64,000 bases of DNA from Emergomyces orientalis (GCA_002110485.1 MOWL01000067.1:4154001-4218000), one strand, 5' to 3'; positions 30,231-41,237 are shown, numbered from the stretch's first letter. The notes: a model not told the origin generated them from the letters alone. Made by a program: numbers and translations.

Positions 30231-33200
30231 AGAACAGACTAGTCATTTTACAATACAATGTGCATAAGTCAAACAAGGTTATGGGACCTCTTTTGGCAAA
30301 GCCCGAAACGGCATTAAACTATGATGTGATTGCAATACAAGAGCCCTGGATACAAAAACACCCTAAAACAGGCACACACTGTCCAGCCAACTGTGGATTC
30401 TGGCAAGCAGGCATGGAGCAGAAGGACATGAAGGTGTGCTTTCTAATTAACAAGAGAATTGCAGTCAAGACCTGGAGAGTGAGCACAATATCCACTCATA
30501 TACTGGTACTTACTCTGTTGACAGAGAGTGGGCCTATCAATATCATCAACATGTACGCGTCACCACCAGGAAGCTACACAATCATGCCACCAGACTCACC
30601 CATTCATCAGCTCCAAGCGGTGGTTGAAGAAGCGGATAGAATGCTAGAAGCGCGAATAAACCAGGAAAATGCGCATCAAGCAACAACTGAGAGTGCAGAG
30701 GGAGCATCAGGCGCGCAGGAAACTCAAATAAACACGCATCAAGCAGATGTTATAGTGATTGGAGACTTTAATGTACATCACACTCTCTGGGGAGGTAGCA
30801 GGGTCAGAGAAAACTTTGCCATGGCCTGGGAACTCAATGCTCAAATCAGTGCCTTGAATCTACATCTAGCAACTCCAGAAGGCACGATCATCTGACAAGA
30901 TAGAGGAAGTCAGGGCACCACAGTGAATCTAATCTTTTTGTCTGCTGGTCTACACAGTCAAATGATCAGCTGCAAGCTAGAATATGAAGCAAATATGGCA
31001 TCAGATCACATGCCAATTGCAACTACTCTTGAGCTAAAAGCATTATATAGCAGCAGAAAAAGACGCACTTGGCATCACTTCTGCCCGGAACAGATAGCGC
31101 AGGACTGCCAGACACTGAGAAGCCCAGAGGCACTGACTTCAAAAGATCAGATAAACAGCTATGCAAGATATCTTGTCAAATTTGTGGAAGATCTAGCAGC
31201 AAAACATGCCAAAGTCTCAAACTACAGTCAACACAGCCGGTCATGGTGGTCCCCTCGAGTAGCAGAGACAGTCAATCAATATAAAAAAGCCAAGAAAGAC
31301 AGAAACATCTCTGCAGCAGATATAATTAAAGCTTGAGCCCTGAGAAACAGAGAGGTTAAACTGACTAAAACAAACAGTTTCAGAGAACTAATGCACAGCA
31401 CAGAGTTCAAATCCAAGCTACTATGGAAGATGGCCAAATGGGGGCGTCAAAGCAGCAATGAGCATGCACAACCTCCAAGAATTCCAGCATTGATAGTAGA
31501 AGACAGAGAAAATCTACCACCAGTCAATTCCTTTGATGATAAAGCCAAGATTCTGAGACAAAGGTTCTTCCCCCTGCCACTAGTCAGTGACAACAGGGAC
31601 ATGGAGGAGGCGGAACACCCACTGGAAACAACAGAGACAATAAGCATCACAGAGGAGAAAATGGCCGCGCTCATAGCACATCTACCAAGCAACAAAGCAC
31701 CAGGTATCAATGGAGTCTCCAATGAATTTCTGAAAATGCTGGGACCAAGCTTCACAAAGGCTATGACAGAGCTCACACTGGCATGCTGGGAATGGGAACA
31801 CTACCCGGAGATATTCAAGACCGCTCGAACAGTGGTACTGAAAAAACCAGGAAAAGGGGATTATCAAAAGGCAGAGACATGGAGGCCCATTGCCCTACTG
31901 AATACAATGGGAAAAATAATAGAATCAGCCACCGCGCAGGAACTCAGACAGCTAGCGGAAACACTCAATCTACTGCCATCTCAACAGATGGGTGCTAGGC
32001 GGGCCAGATCAACCGAAACAGCAGTATCACTACTGCTAGCACAAATTAGAACAGCATGGGAGGAGTCAGACACAGTGGTCACAGTTCTATCATTGGACAT
32101 CTCAGAAGCTTATGATAGAGTGCTCAAAGACCGACTCACACACATTCTTCGCATGAAGGGCCTACCAAGACAGCTGACAGGGTGGATACACTCATTTATG
32201 TCAGATAGACGATCCACGCTCACATTTGAAGAACAGGAAACTGAGGCCTTCAATATTCCAGCTGGGATACCACAAGGATCACCTCTCTCCCCCATTCTCT
32301 TTCTATTTTACAATGAGGAACTGCTCCGGATATGCTCACCCTTGAATAGATCAGTGAGCTGCATAGAATTTGTGGATGATGTCAATATAATAGCATACAG
32401 GCCATCAACTGAAGCAAATTGCGCGCAGCTCACACGGGTGCACGCAGAATGTGAAGAATGGGCAGGAAGACATGAAGCTATTTTTGCTCTGCAGAAGTAT
32501 GAGTTGATGCACTTCACTAGAGCTCGAACTCGATTCAACTTGAATCACTCTCTGAGACTGCCTCAGCAAGTTATCAAGCCACAGAAGGTGATGAGAGTTC
32601 TAGGAGTATGGCTGGATTCCAAGCTTCAATGGAAAGGTCACATGGATGCTATAGCAGGAAAAATGAAGTCACAGATAAAGGCACTATCACAGACAACACA
32701 GGCCACCTGGGGAGTCCCCCTACATCAAGCTAGAACAATATACAACATGGTCATACGGCCAGCTATAGCTTACAGCGCACTGGCATGGCATCAACCGCGC
32801 ATCAAGCGCGAAGGACGCATGCGCAATAAACAGCGCACAGAGGGCCTAATCAGAACACAGAATGAATGCCTGAGAATAGTAGCTGGAGCATACAGAGCAA
32901 CACCAATATTCACACTGGAAGCAGAGACATACACATCACCCCTGGACATCTATCTTGATGGAGTTGTGGCGCGCGCCACAAAACGACTGAAGGCCTCTGG
33001 AATGGCAACACAAATTGAAGAGGCATGCACAGCAGTGAGAGTCAAACTCAGGTGAAGAGATGCAGTGCACAGAAGACTCATTGAGAAGGTGATTCATCCA
33101 GACAGTCTGTCTGAAAATTGAGAGAAGCTTTGAGTGGAAAAGAGCAAGCAAGAGACTGCTCAAAGCACAAATTCAGCAGCAACACAGCACTTCTCACATG

Positions 33201-33583
33201 ATGAATGGGTGCGAAAAGAAATCCTGAGTAGATGAAGAAAACAATGAAGAGCTAGAGCATCTCCCTGGTGTGAACTCTTTGATCAACCCCCAGACAAAAG
33301 CATTCTGAAATGGCACAAGGGCCTAAGCAAGGCCAGAAGCTCGCTGATAATTCAACTAAGATCAGGGAAAACAGGGCTGGCAGCCTTTCTACATAAAAGA
33401 CGAGTACCGGATTTCCCATCACCAGCATGTGAATGTGGCTATTCAAATGAAACAGTGATGCATGTGATAGTTCACTGTGATAGATTCCAGCACAGTCATG
33501 GGAGTCTGCTGCATGAGGGCAGAATCGACAAGAAATGGCTATTGAACACCAAAGAAGGGCTACACTGTCTAACAAAATGGTGA
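30227..33583 (+). pseudogene. LINE B ORF2: endonuclease and reverse transcriptase, interrupted by TGA codons
   Basis: A continuous frame broken by stops at about 30893, 31334, 33053 and several more in the last 500 bp. Endonuclease motifs: IQEPWI, GDFNVHHTLWGG and SDHMP. Reverse transcriptase motifs: SLDISEAYDRVL, GIPQGSPLSPILF and the catalytic FVDD. A C-terminal zinc motif follows (CECGYSNETVMHVIVHC). I see no RNase H domain between RT and zinc motif, unlike LINE A and LINE C, so it belongs to a different lineage. Confidence 0.85.
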
Positions 33584-34102
33584 ATCAAGCAGGGAATTCT
33601 ACCACAGTTCTCACTGACAAAGACACTGAGTGTCTATCAGACAGAGAAGCAGCAATCTATCACATCTCAATCAAGCATACACAGACCTCAATAAACACCA
33701 TGCTGAAACCGCTGAAAGCGCACTTATCACACAAAATCAGTGCTCATGGCACATCCCCACGCTCATTTCAGGCTAAAGACGCGGCTCTCTATGCTTCAGA
33801 GCGCAGTTGGCGTCTTTCACTCACTCACTCACATGCGGGCGCATTTTCAAAAATGCTCAGTGTAATTTTTCTTTATTTTTACTTTTTCTTTTCTCATCTC
33901 ATTCTCTTCTCTTCTTGAGGACAGCAGTTGCTGGTCCCCGGTAGCTCGAAGTCTCACAGAAACTGTTGCATACATTTATTAGTGCATGAGGTTTTTAATC
34001 CAGCAGTAAGCTCTCTTATTGCATGGTTTTCCTTGTTAGATAAAATAAATAGTTTCCCACATATCCCTGAGATTAAGTGGTGTATAATATAATAATAAAT
34101 AA

Positions 34103-36020
34103 TAATACTGAAAGGGGTTTATCATTTCAAGCTATGAGACAGCTATACATTGCATGTATAGCATCTATTTCTGATTATAGTGTTCAGATATGGTGGAAGA
34201 ACCAGAAACACTTCATAGATAAGTTTCAAAAATTGCAGAATACAGCTTTAAGAAGAATTCTGAGAGCTTTCAAAACCTCTTCATGTAGAGCTATGGAAAT
34301 AGAAGCTTCTATATCATCTCCTGAAATAAGATTTGAGAAGATATGCAAGAATTATGCACTGAAAATCATGAAAATGCCAGATATTCATTCAATTAGAAAA
34401 AGAATATCTACATCTTATTCTTTAATTCAATCTGGAAATGACTTAGATTGAAATAGATATCTAGATTGAAATGAAAGTCAAGAAAATCAAGAAAATGAGA
34501 GAAATAGAAAAAAAATTCCTTCTCAACTATATAGAGTATGTTCAATGATTAAAGATGAGTTCTCCTCATTAAATATTGAAAAGATTGAACACAAAAAACT
34601 ATATTCATGAAAAGAAAAACTAGACTCAATGATTTCAATTGAAATAAGTGCATTATCAAAACCAGAAGAAGCTGAGAATCATAAAAGAATAATAGAGAAA
34701 ATTGATTTTAAAAAGTCAATTCTAATTTATTCAGATGATTCAATGAATGAAAATAAAGGCTTAGAAGCTGGAATAGCATATACAGAAGATAATTACAAAT
34801 ATACATCAGATTCATGGAATATTGGAAATGAATGTGAAGTATTTGATGCTGAATTATATGCTATTATGAAAGCTTTTAAACTGATAGAAATAAAAGCTTC
34901 AAAAAGAAAAGATATGAAAGAAGCATGGATTTTTTCAGATAGTCAAGCAGCTTTGAAAAGAATTCAAAAGAATGAAATTCATAATAATCAAATGAATATA
35001 GAAGTAATTCTAAAGATATGCAAAAGAATTCAATTAAAATATAAGACAAAGATATATCTGAGCTGGATTCCTGCTCATATAAATATACATGGAAATGAGC
35101 TTGCTGATGAAGCAGCAAAGAAAGGAACAGAACTAAATATTGCAAGTTCAAAAATAGTTTCATGGTCTTTTATTAAAAGAAAGATAAAAGAGAATTGCTT
35201 AGAAAAATGACATAAAATATGAGAAAAACAAAGAAAAAGTTCTCACTATCTTAGATTTGAAACTAAATCTAAATGAAAATCATGCTCTATTAAGTGCAAG
35301 AAGAAGCTTTTCTCCTCAATCATTCAATTGAAACTAGATCATGACTATTTCAAATCTTATTTGAAAAGAATATCTGATATTGAAAGTGAAAATTGTGAAA
35401 ATTGTGACTCTCTTGAAGACTCAGAACATATCTTAATGAATTGCTCATTAAATCAAGAACTTAGAGCTGAACTGAGATATAAATATAAACTGAGAGAAAT
35501 GAATATGAAACTACTATTTTCAACTGAAATAGACAGTCAATATTTAATTGATTTTCTCAATGAAACTCAAATAGCTACTAGAAATCAATTCTATTTCAAA
35601 GATGAAAATATAAATGAATGAGAATCTGAAATATTCTTTATAAAAACTGCTAGATATTATATAATATTTCACTATTTCTTTTGTGTTAGAGTCTGTCTTT
35701 TATTTCCTTTGTATTCATATCATGAGTTATTTTGTCTATCATTAATTTATTTTCTTTGTAATCACTTGAAAATTATATGAAAAAAGAGAATATAAATAAT
35801 CTTTAAAGATATTTATAAATAAATAAAAAAAAAAGAAAAATCAATTTGCTGACTATTCTGGGCTGAAATTCAAGTATTGCAAGTGCTATTTATTTAAAGA
35901 AAAAATGTATAGTAATTAATTTTAAAGTTAGAAAAATCCTGAGACTCTTTGAGTCTCAGATAGATATCATAGTCTCTGACTGCATATATATCTATAATTG
36001 AAGAATAATAATAATAATAA
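34103..36020 (+). mobile_element. LINE A RT-to-tail fragment, right of LINE B
   Basis: It continues the fragment at 28613-28726 and runs through the RT thumb, RNase H and zinc motif to the 3' UTR and (AAT)n tail. In-frame TGA codons replace Trp (for example two in the region equivalent to DLDWNRYLDWN of copy 1), and YSDGS is changed to YSDDS in RNase H. It is therefore dead. Differences from copy 1 are nearly all C-to-T/G-to-A. Confidence 0.85.
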
Positions 36021-36179
36021 TTAGATCTTACTGTTATCAATCAATTAAAGAATTCTTTGAAAAAAAAATTGATGTGTTCATCAAATTCAGGTATTGAACT
36101 GCTTCAAATTGGATGCAGATTTGACAGCAGATTTGACAGTGAATTTGACAGTGAATATAATGAATCTGAGATGAGATAA
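36021..36179 (+). pseudogene. mariner transposase, C-terminal end
   Basis: Read in the frame carried over from 25622, this segment is open and ends at TAA 36177-36179 with an acidic repeated tail (FDSRFDSEFDSEYNESE). With the pieces at 15663 and 25425 it makes one frame of about 490 codons, longer than typical mariner transposases (about 340-380). Confidence 0.6.
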
Positions 36180-36325
36180 TAATAATATTGCAGATTTAAA
36201 TTCAGTTCTTCTATTTCTTTCATTATATATTTCATCATCATCATGTTGATTATCTTGCTTGGGGACACTGTATTTGATGAAGTTGAAACTGCAGAAGCTG
36301 ATGAAGAGAATATAACTGTCAGTAT

Positions 36326-37465
36326 TTAAGAAATCTGTATAGAAGAATTAGTAATAATTATAGATTCATTTTTCTTTTTTTTCTTCTTCTTCTTTCTATT
36401 CATTAATCTTTTTGATATCTTTCTTGAAGAAGTCTCAACTACTGCTTTATCATGTTCAATATCATCTATTCAACTGATAACCTTGCTACTCAGAAGTTGA
36501 ATATGAGTATCATCATAAGCTATCCAGCAAGTGTCTCACTCAAAGTTATAACAATTCATTTTTTGACAACACCATTTTGCAGTTATATCATGCTCAATCT
36601 GCATAGAATCTCATTCATTTGATTGACAATTTTAAATCTTCTTCAATTGTTGAGTAGTGACTGTGATTCTTGAATATATAGATGACTTTTCATTGTCAGA
36701 TAGTTCATAGATTCAAGAGAATTTGACAGAACAGTGAAAAGAATTACAGAATGATGAAATTATTTCTTCTTTGATATCAAAATCAAGAGCTCTTTTGAAT
36801 ATCAAAGTCTGAGTTATTAATTGAGAATCTGACATCTCAAAGAAAGCTGCAGAATCATGTATTACAGACATGTTTGAGAATAGAGTTGATATATCAAGAA
36901 AATTAAAATAAGTGATGACTTCATTGATAAAATTACTCATCTTCTTCTTATATAATTTCTTCAGAAGATTAATAATCTTCTTTCAATTCTACTTCTTTTC
37001 AATATTGATCTTGACCGCGGATCTGTGTTTATTGAATGAAATGACTGTTATATAATCTGTAATTTTCATCTTTTTACAGTTCAGTTTTATAATATACTCT
37101 TCAATCATCTTCTTTGCAGTATGTTGAATAGAATATAAGCTGACAGTTGAATTGCACATGAAAACAGTTCAGTATTTGATCTTTAAAGAATTCTTTATTT
37201 CATTGATAATCACCTGTTCATACAATCTGTATGAGATGTCAGGCTCGGGGGTAGAAATTCACTCAGATGTAGGGATTCACTCAGGGGTAGAAATTTGTGG
37301 ATATCAAGAATCTTCAGACTGAGTCTCTATATTCTCATCATCCATCTCATCCACCTCATCCACCTCATCATTAATCAGAACAGGTTGTTTGGAGAGACTG
37401 AGGTGCAGAGTAGGAGTCTTTTTACACGCCTGTGAGGCAGCAGAACGGCGGGCGTTGCGAGTCAT
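36326..37465 (-). pseudogene. second, convergent ORF of the mariner element, function unknown
   Basis: It starts at ATG 37465, just inside the right terminal repeat, and runs 379 codons in one frame to TAA 36326; it may extend further over the transposase 3' end if that TAA is also a mutation. About eleven internal TGA/TAG codons break it, with no frameshift, the same decay pattern as the transposase. The start is basic (MTRNARRSAASQACKKTP), followed by an acidic stretch, a central region that looks folded (EQVIINEIKNSL, HTAKKMIEEYIIKL, SFNKHRSAVKIN, FINEVITYF), and a Lys run that could be a nuclear signal. I recognise no family. Its placement suggests an accessory transposition or DNA-binding protein; this is inference. 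Confidence 0.6.
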
Positions 37466-37493
37466 ATTGAAAAAGGGGTTGATATATGTGGAT

Positions 37494-37657
37494 TTGATGA
37501 TAAAGGTATGAAAAACGCGTTAATTTGAATGATTTGAACATTATTTGAATGATTATAGAAAAATGTGGATATTATGGCTATTTTTGCAGTGTTTTGTTAT
37601 GAATATTCTAGGGGTGGCTGGGGAAATCCGTTTTCGCAAGCAATTCGTCCGCCACAA
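37494..37657 (-). repeat. right terminal inverted repeat of mariner element
   Basis: 164 bp, reverse complement of the left repeat, ending TTGTGGCGG (minus strand) next to TA 37658-37659. The differences from the left copy are transitions, consistent with the same hypermutation. Confidence 0.9.
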
Positions 37658-37659
37658 TA

Positions 37660-38268
37660 CTTGGTGAGATCCGTTGCGAGACGGGAATCTCATGTTTCGT
37701 TTGAAAAGAGCCATGAGCTTTATGGAGATGTATGTGTGTAGCTTAGCTGAGAGAGAATGGAACGGATCCGTTAAGAGGATGCTCGTGTAATGTCTGCGAT
37801 TCGTCCGAATGATTGCGTTGCGTATCTTTCTTTTATTCAACCGCCAACACTACCTTAAAGTGCAGGAGACTTGAAAATTAGCGGGGAAAATGCCTTCTTG
37901 ATTTCTGGGGAGCTCATTCAATCGACACTGAGCTTTGGATGTTTACTTGGTAAGTAACAGGTCACCGAACTGGGTCAAAAACTGTGGCTGTGATTGTGTT
38001 GTCCTGTATAGGGAGAAGTGGATGATAGGTAATAAACCAAAACTGGTCATACAAGACTGCAAGCATTACATATGCAGTCTATGGGCAATGAGGGTAAAGA
38101 GATATCAATGTGTTCTCTTCTCGATTGGATCAAGTCTAGATCATGCCGGCCTTTAAATAGGCAGTAGAAACGCTAGTATTTTGCAATAATTTCACGACCG
38201 AAAGCATGACAAGAACGCGTATAGAGGTATCATGTATCGAAATTAAAAATATAGACGGCAAGGCATAT
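37660..38268. other. intergenic: transposon right flank and GPATCH11-like 3' side
   Basis: About 600 bp of ordinary host composition resume directly after the TA at 37658. It is the former continuation of the sequence left of 15496, so it probably includes the displaced 3' flank of the 84-residue gene. No gene is seen. Confidence 0.5.
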
Positions 38269-39589
38269 TCAGTCATGATCATCCTCCGTTAAGCCCGGAC
38301 AACCTTCCATTTCATCAGTCTCGTAGCGATACTTGCACCAGAAGCAGTACCGAAACTTCTCGCGCAGGAATAGCACTACCCTGGATAGCCGTTCCTGGGC
38401 GCTTAGTGCATTGAACTCTTTCAGTTCTTCGTCGTCGTCGTCGTCTTCTTCTAATTCAACCTCGAGAACTTCGCCTTCTGCTGTCCGACCCAAGGCAAGC
38501 CTATCATCTGGATCCAACTCGGTCTCGCGATATGTTGGGAGATTTTCCAGGTTTGGTATGAGTGCCGGGTCCCTAGCAGACAGTGATTGGTAAAGGCCAC
38601 GACGGGCGTGTTGGCTACGCAGGCTCTCTTCACGAGCGCGGATCAGACCGCGATAGAGTATGTTGATTTGCGATGTTGGCTTGGTGTGGCGCTTTGCGCC
38701 ACTTGGAGTAGCAGATGGGGATGGTGGTGTAGGATCGGATTTGGGCTTTTGCGGCGCAGGCTCCTTGGGCAAGTCCTCTCTCTGATCTTGTCCATCCATT
38801 TGCTTCTCTCCTTCTTGTTCACATTCCTCAGCATCTAATCTTTCGGCGACTTTTTGGGCGGCGATGAGCATAGCTTCAGTCCTCTTTTCTTCTCTTTCAC
38901 GTCTGACCCGCTCTCTAAAATCCCCTTCTTCAGCCTTGGCTCTTTTCGTCTCTAGGTCAGCTTGCTCCCTTATCTTTCGCTTTTTCTCACTATCCAATCC
39001 TATGCCTCCTCGATCTTCCTTGACCACGACATTTAGCGGCTCTGTCAGTGGTCGATTCCACTCATCGACGCCGGATGGGTATTGAGGAGAACGGTTCTTT
39101 CCCAGGGCCGCTCCAGGTTTAAAGCCCAGTTTCGCCATCATCTGAAAACCTTTATTTGAAGGGTCAAGGGAGCTGGTAGAGAGCGCGGCTTCTCTCCGAG
39201 CAGCCTCTGCAGCAGCAATCTCTGCTTTTGACGGGATTCGTGACTTGGCTTCGGCCTGCGAGGTAGGGGCGGTTACGCTGTTAGTAATTCATTAGGACAT
39301 ATCTACAGGGAGTAATGTGGGTATGTTCGCTCTGGCCAAAATAGCAATGTAAATAAGCAAGGGTGGATAACAACAACTGCATTTCAAATCAGTCAACTGA
39401 AAAGGTTTAACAAACCTCTCTCTGTTTCCGGCGTCGCATTTCGCTGTATGTTTCCCTGCGCCCCTGTGGCTTGGGCGGCTCGGTAATGGCCATAGACATG
39501 TAATCCTCCTCCTCTTCCTCCTCGTTGTGGCCGCAATTCTTCCCGTCATCTCGGTTTTCCCCAGAGCCCTTCTGAAAGGGAGATGACAT
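38269..39589 (-). CDS. G-patch and DUF4187 protein, GPATCH11-like
   Basis: Two exons, 39589-39416 and 39255-38269, join in phase 0 to give 386 residues. The chosen start gives MSSPFQK followed by an acidic EEEEEEDYMSM block, as in GPATCH11 (CCDC75) homologues; an in-frame extension to 39628 has no better start. A G-patch lies at about residues 94-118 (MAKLGFKPGAALGK), then a long charged coiled coil with Arg/Glu-rich repeats, then an acidic run. The C-terminal domain has the DUF4187 signature FLREKFRYCFWCKYRY and ends in EGCPGLTEDDHD. G-patch proteins activate DEAH-box RNA helicases; animal GPATCH11 is nuclear. Helicase or splicing involvement is inferred from the family. It is divergent from the HNH gene. 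Confidence 0.88.
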
Positions 39590-40235
39590 GTTTGCCGCGT
39601 GAGCAAAGTTTTGACGAAACCGATACAATCAACGTATGGCATTACATGGATCTATCCTTCAGTGTCATCCCCATTATGGACCGGGTGGATGAAGAGCTTC
39701 GTGGTCACTTGCACGTTTCATAGTCCATTTTCCATTCTCTAAAAGGCGAGGAGGAATCCACTTAACTCGGAAGAGCCGAGGTTTGCTGTGTATCTGTATC
39801 TGGCTAAGATAGGTAGCCCTACCACGTGACCCCCACACAGGCACACACTTGCATACCTAAGTACCTGCCTACTGTTCCTACCTACTATGTAGCACCGAGA
39901 TAGCGACCAAATACAAACACCCAACTCAGACGTCCAACAAAAACTTGCTCCACTCGAGATTATTGGCTTTCTGCTTACGGATACTAACCAAGTGGACCAA
40001 CCAAACAGTTCGGCTAACTACTTTGAGTCTGACCTGTATTGTGAACAACTTGGCAATCCTGGAGCTTGAATCTTGGCTGCCCGCACCTGATTTGCCACCC
40101 AGACAAGAACGTATCTCCTCCCCCACTCAGCCCGGAGAGCCCTGTGTTGTCTTCATCCTCAGCACGCGTGAGTTTCTCTAAATTCATCTCTTTAAATGAC
40201 AAGTACTCACCTTGTGTTATGTCAAGCAGCTTGGC
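39590..40235. other. divergent promoter region
   Basis: About 650 bp shared by the minus-strand G-patch gene and the plus-strand HNH-like gene. It contains a CACGTG E-box near 39823 and several TACCTA/GCCTAC-type elements (39852-39892). The GTGAGT at about 40166 and CAG at 40228-40230 could be a 5'-UTR intron of the HNH-like gene. Confidence 0.5.
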
Positions 40236-41237
40236 ATGTCAACATCGTCCTCCGAGACCGACCATCCTAAGTCCGACGTGTTCTCTAGGGCTACAAAGCT
40301 CGAAATTAAAAGACTTGCAAGTGATCACTGTTGGGCATGCAGCAATCTATCAACTCAGGCCTGCGACGTGTTCGGGAAGGAAGACCCGCAGGTGAGTAGA
40401 TATTGTTTCTACTGAATCTAATGGGAGATGGGTAATAATTCCTTCCTGTTACAGATACCACTATGGCATAAGGCAAATCTCATCAACTTTGATCTAACCT
40501 CAGCTGAGAATGGAATCGCACTATGTCCAACCTGCCATAGCGAATTTGGCCGGACAACTGATCCTGGGTTCGTTTTGTTGCCCACGGACTTACAGTTTTT
40601 CATCGATGCTGAACTTGATTCGCGTCAACAGAGGAAGATTGCCTTGAAAAATGGCAAAGAGGTTCATCGAAAAGTCCCAACAGCAGAAGAGTATAGGGTT
40701 CACCAGTATAATCAAGGAAAGATCCCTGCCGATGCAAGTGGAGGATTGTACCGTCCAATCTTTTTAAAAAACTATTTACTTGGCGGCGAGCTGCCGGCTT
40801 ATAACGTAGACACTCTCTCAACTCCGAAACAATGGCACGGCGCGCCGGTGGCAACACTCCGACGTGGAATACTGGTATTGGGAAGTGCTCGAGTACAATC
40901 TTTGGGCAAAGAAACACGCTTACAGCTCGAATTGCTTCGAAATTTGTATTTTCTTGATGATGAAGAATACACTCTGGCGGCCCCCAGCAGGCAGGTGCAG
41001 CCAGTCGCTCAACAGGGACAGAAAAGACCCCTAGATGATGAACAAAGCGGACAAAATAAGTTGCCAAAGCTCAACAATCCAGAGTTTAAATCGGGAAACA
41101 AGGGTGCGGATGAAGACATCACTTCCCGGCAATCCCCCCCCGGCGCCGTTAACCGCCCCTACAGATGGGCGTTGGGACCCGACCTTACCGCGAACGAGGC
41201 GGTATCGCGCTACGCTCCCCTACTGTCTCACGAGTGA
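40236..41237 (+). CDS. HNH nuclease-like zinc protein
   Basis: Exons 40236-40391 and 40455-41237 (63-bp intron, phase 0) encode 312 residues. The N-terminal third carries the only recognisable domain: CWAC at about residue 36, then WHKANLINFD and ALCPTCHSEFG, which resembles the fungal HNH endonuclease fold in which two Cys pairs hold zinc and the His/Asn segment is catalytic. The expected first HN pair is not textbook, so nuclease activity is uncertain. The rest is hydrophilic, with a Gln/Lys-rich linker and a C-terminal block (RPYRWALGPDLTANEAVSRYAP). Many fungal proteins of this group are uncharacterised. If a spliced 5' exon is translated, the frame is also open upstream, but I find no ATG there. 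Confidence 0.65.

Larger units (their letters stand above)
28727..34102 (+). mobile_element. LINE B: full-length but mutated non-LTR retrotransposon without RNase H
   Basis: It is inserted in the LINE A RT fragment with a perfect 14-bp duplication TAATACTGAAAGGG (28713-28726 and 34103-34116). At 5,376 bp it contains ORF1 and ORF2 overlapping at ATGA (30227-30230), and a 3' end of AAT-type repeats (AATATAATAATAAATAA). Base composition is near host level, unlike LINE A. Internal stops are almost all TGA with the frame kept, indicating recent point mutation. It is the youngest insertion in its branch of the nest. Confidence 0.88.
25623..36020 (+). mobile_element. LINE A composite (5' part plus 3' part) carrying nested insertions
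   Basis: It is flanked by the 12-bp duplication TTAGATCTTACT (25611-25622 and 36021-36032). It starts with the LINE A 5' end and finishes with a LINE A 3' end and (AAT)n tail, so the simplest reading is one LINE A insertion. Its middle, equivalent to about 4.5 kb of copy 1, is missing or replaced by other LINE A fragments (27068-28612). LINE B sits in its RT region. All coding parts are mutated. Confidence 0.65.
15498..37657. mobile_element. Tc1/mariner-type DNA transposon enlarged by nested LINEs
   Basis: The ends are 164-bp inverted repeats beginning TTGTGGCGG on both sides, each flanked by the dinucleotide TA (15496-15497 and 37658-37659), the signature target duplication of the Tc1/mariner superfamily. 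The element spans 22,160 bp, but three nested blocks (16799-25424 and 25623-36020, with their duplications) account for all but about 3.1 kb. The core contains a plus-strand transposase from the left end and a convergent minus-strand ORF from the right end. Both are riddled with C-to-T/G-to-A stop codons, so the element cannot move by itself. It is far more AT-rich than the flanking genes. Confidence 0.9.

Noticed and set aside
13535..33583. Additional host genes inside the central island
   Set aside because: Every frame above about 60 codons between 15.5 and 37.5 kb could be assigned to the mariner or one of the LINE copies, or is antisense to them.
15498..37657. A giant cargo-bearing transposon (Starship-like)
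   Set aside because: The 22-kb length is due to nested LINEs with their own duplications; the core is only about 3.1 kb with mariner ends and a DDE transposase. No tyrosine recombinase or host cargo genes.
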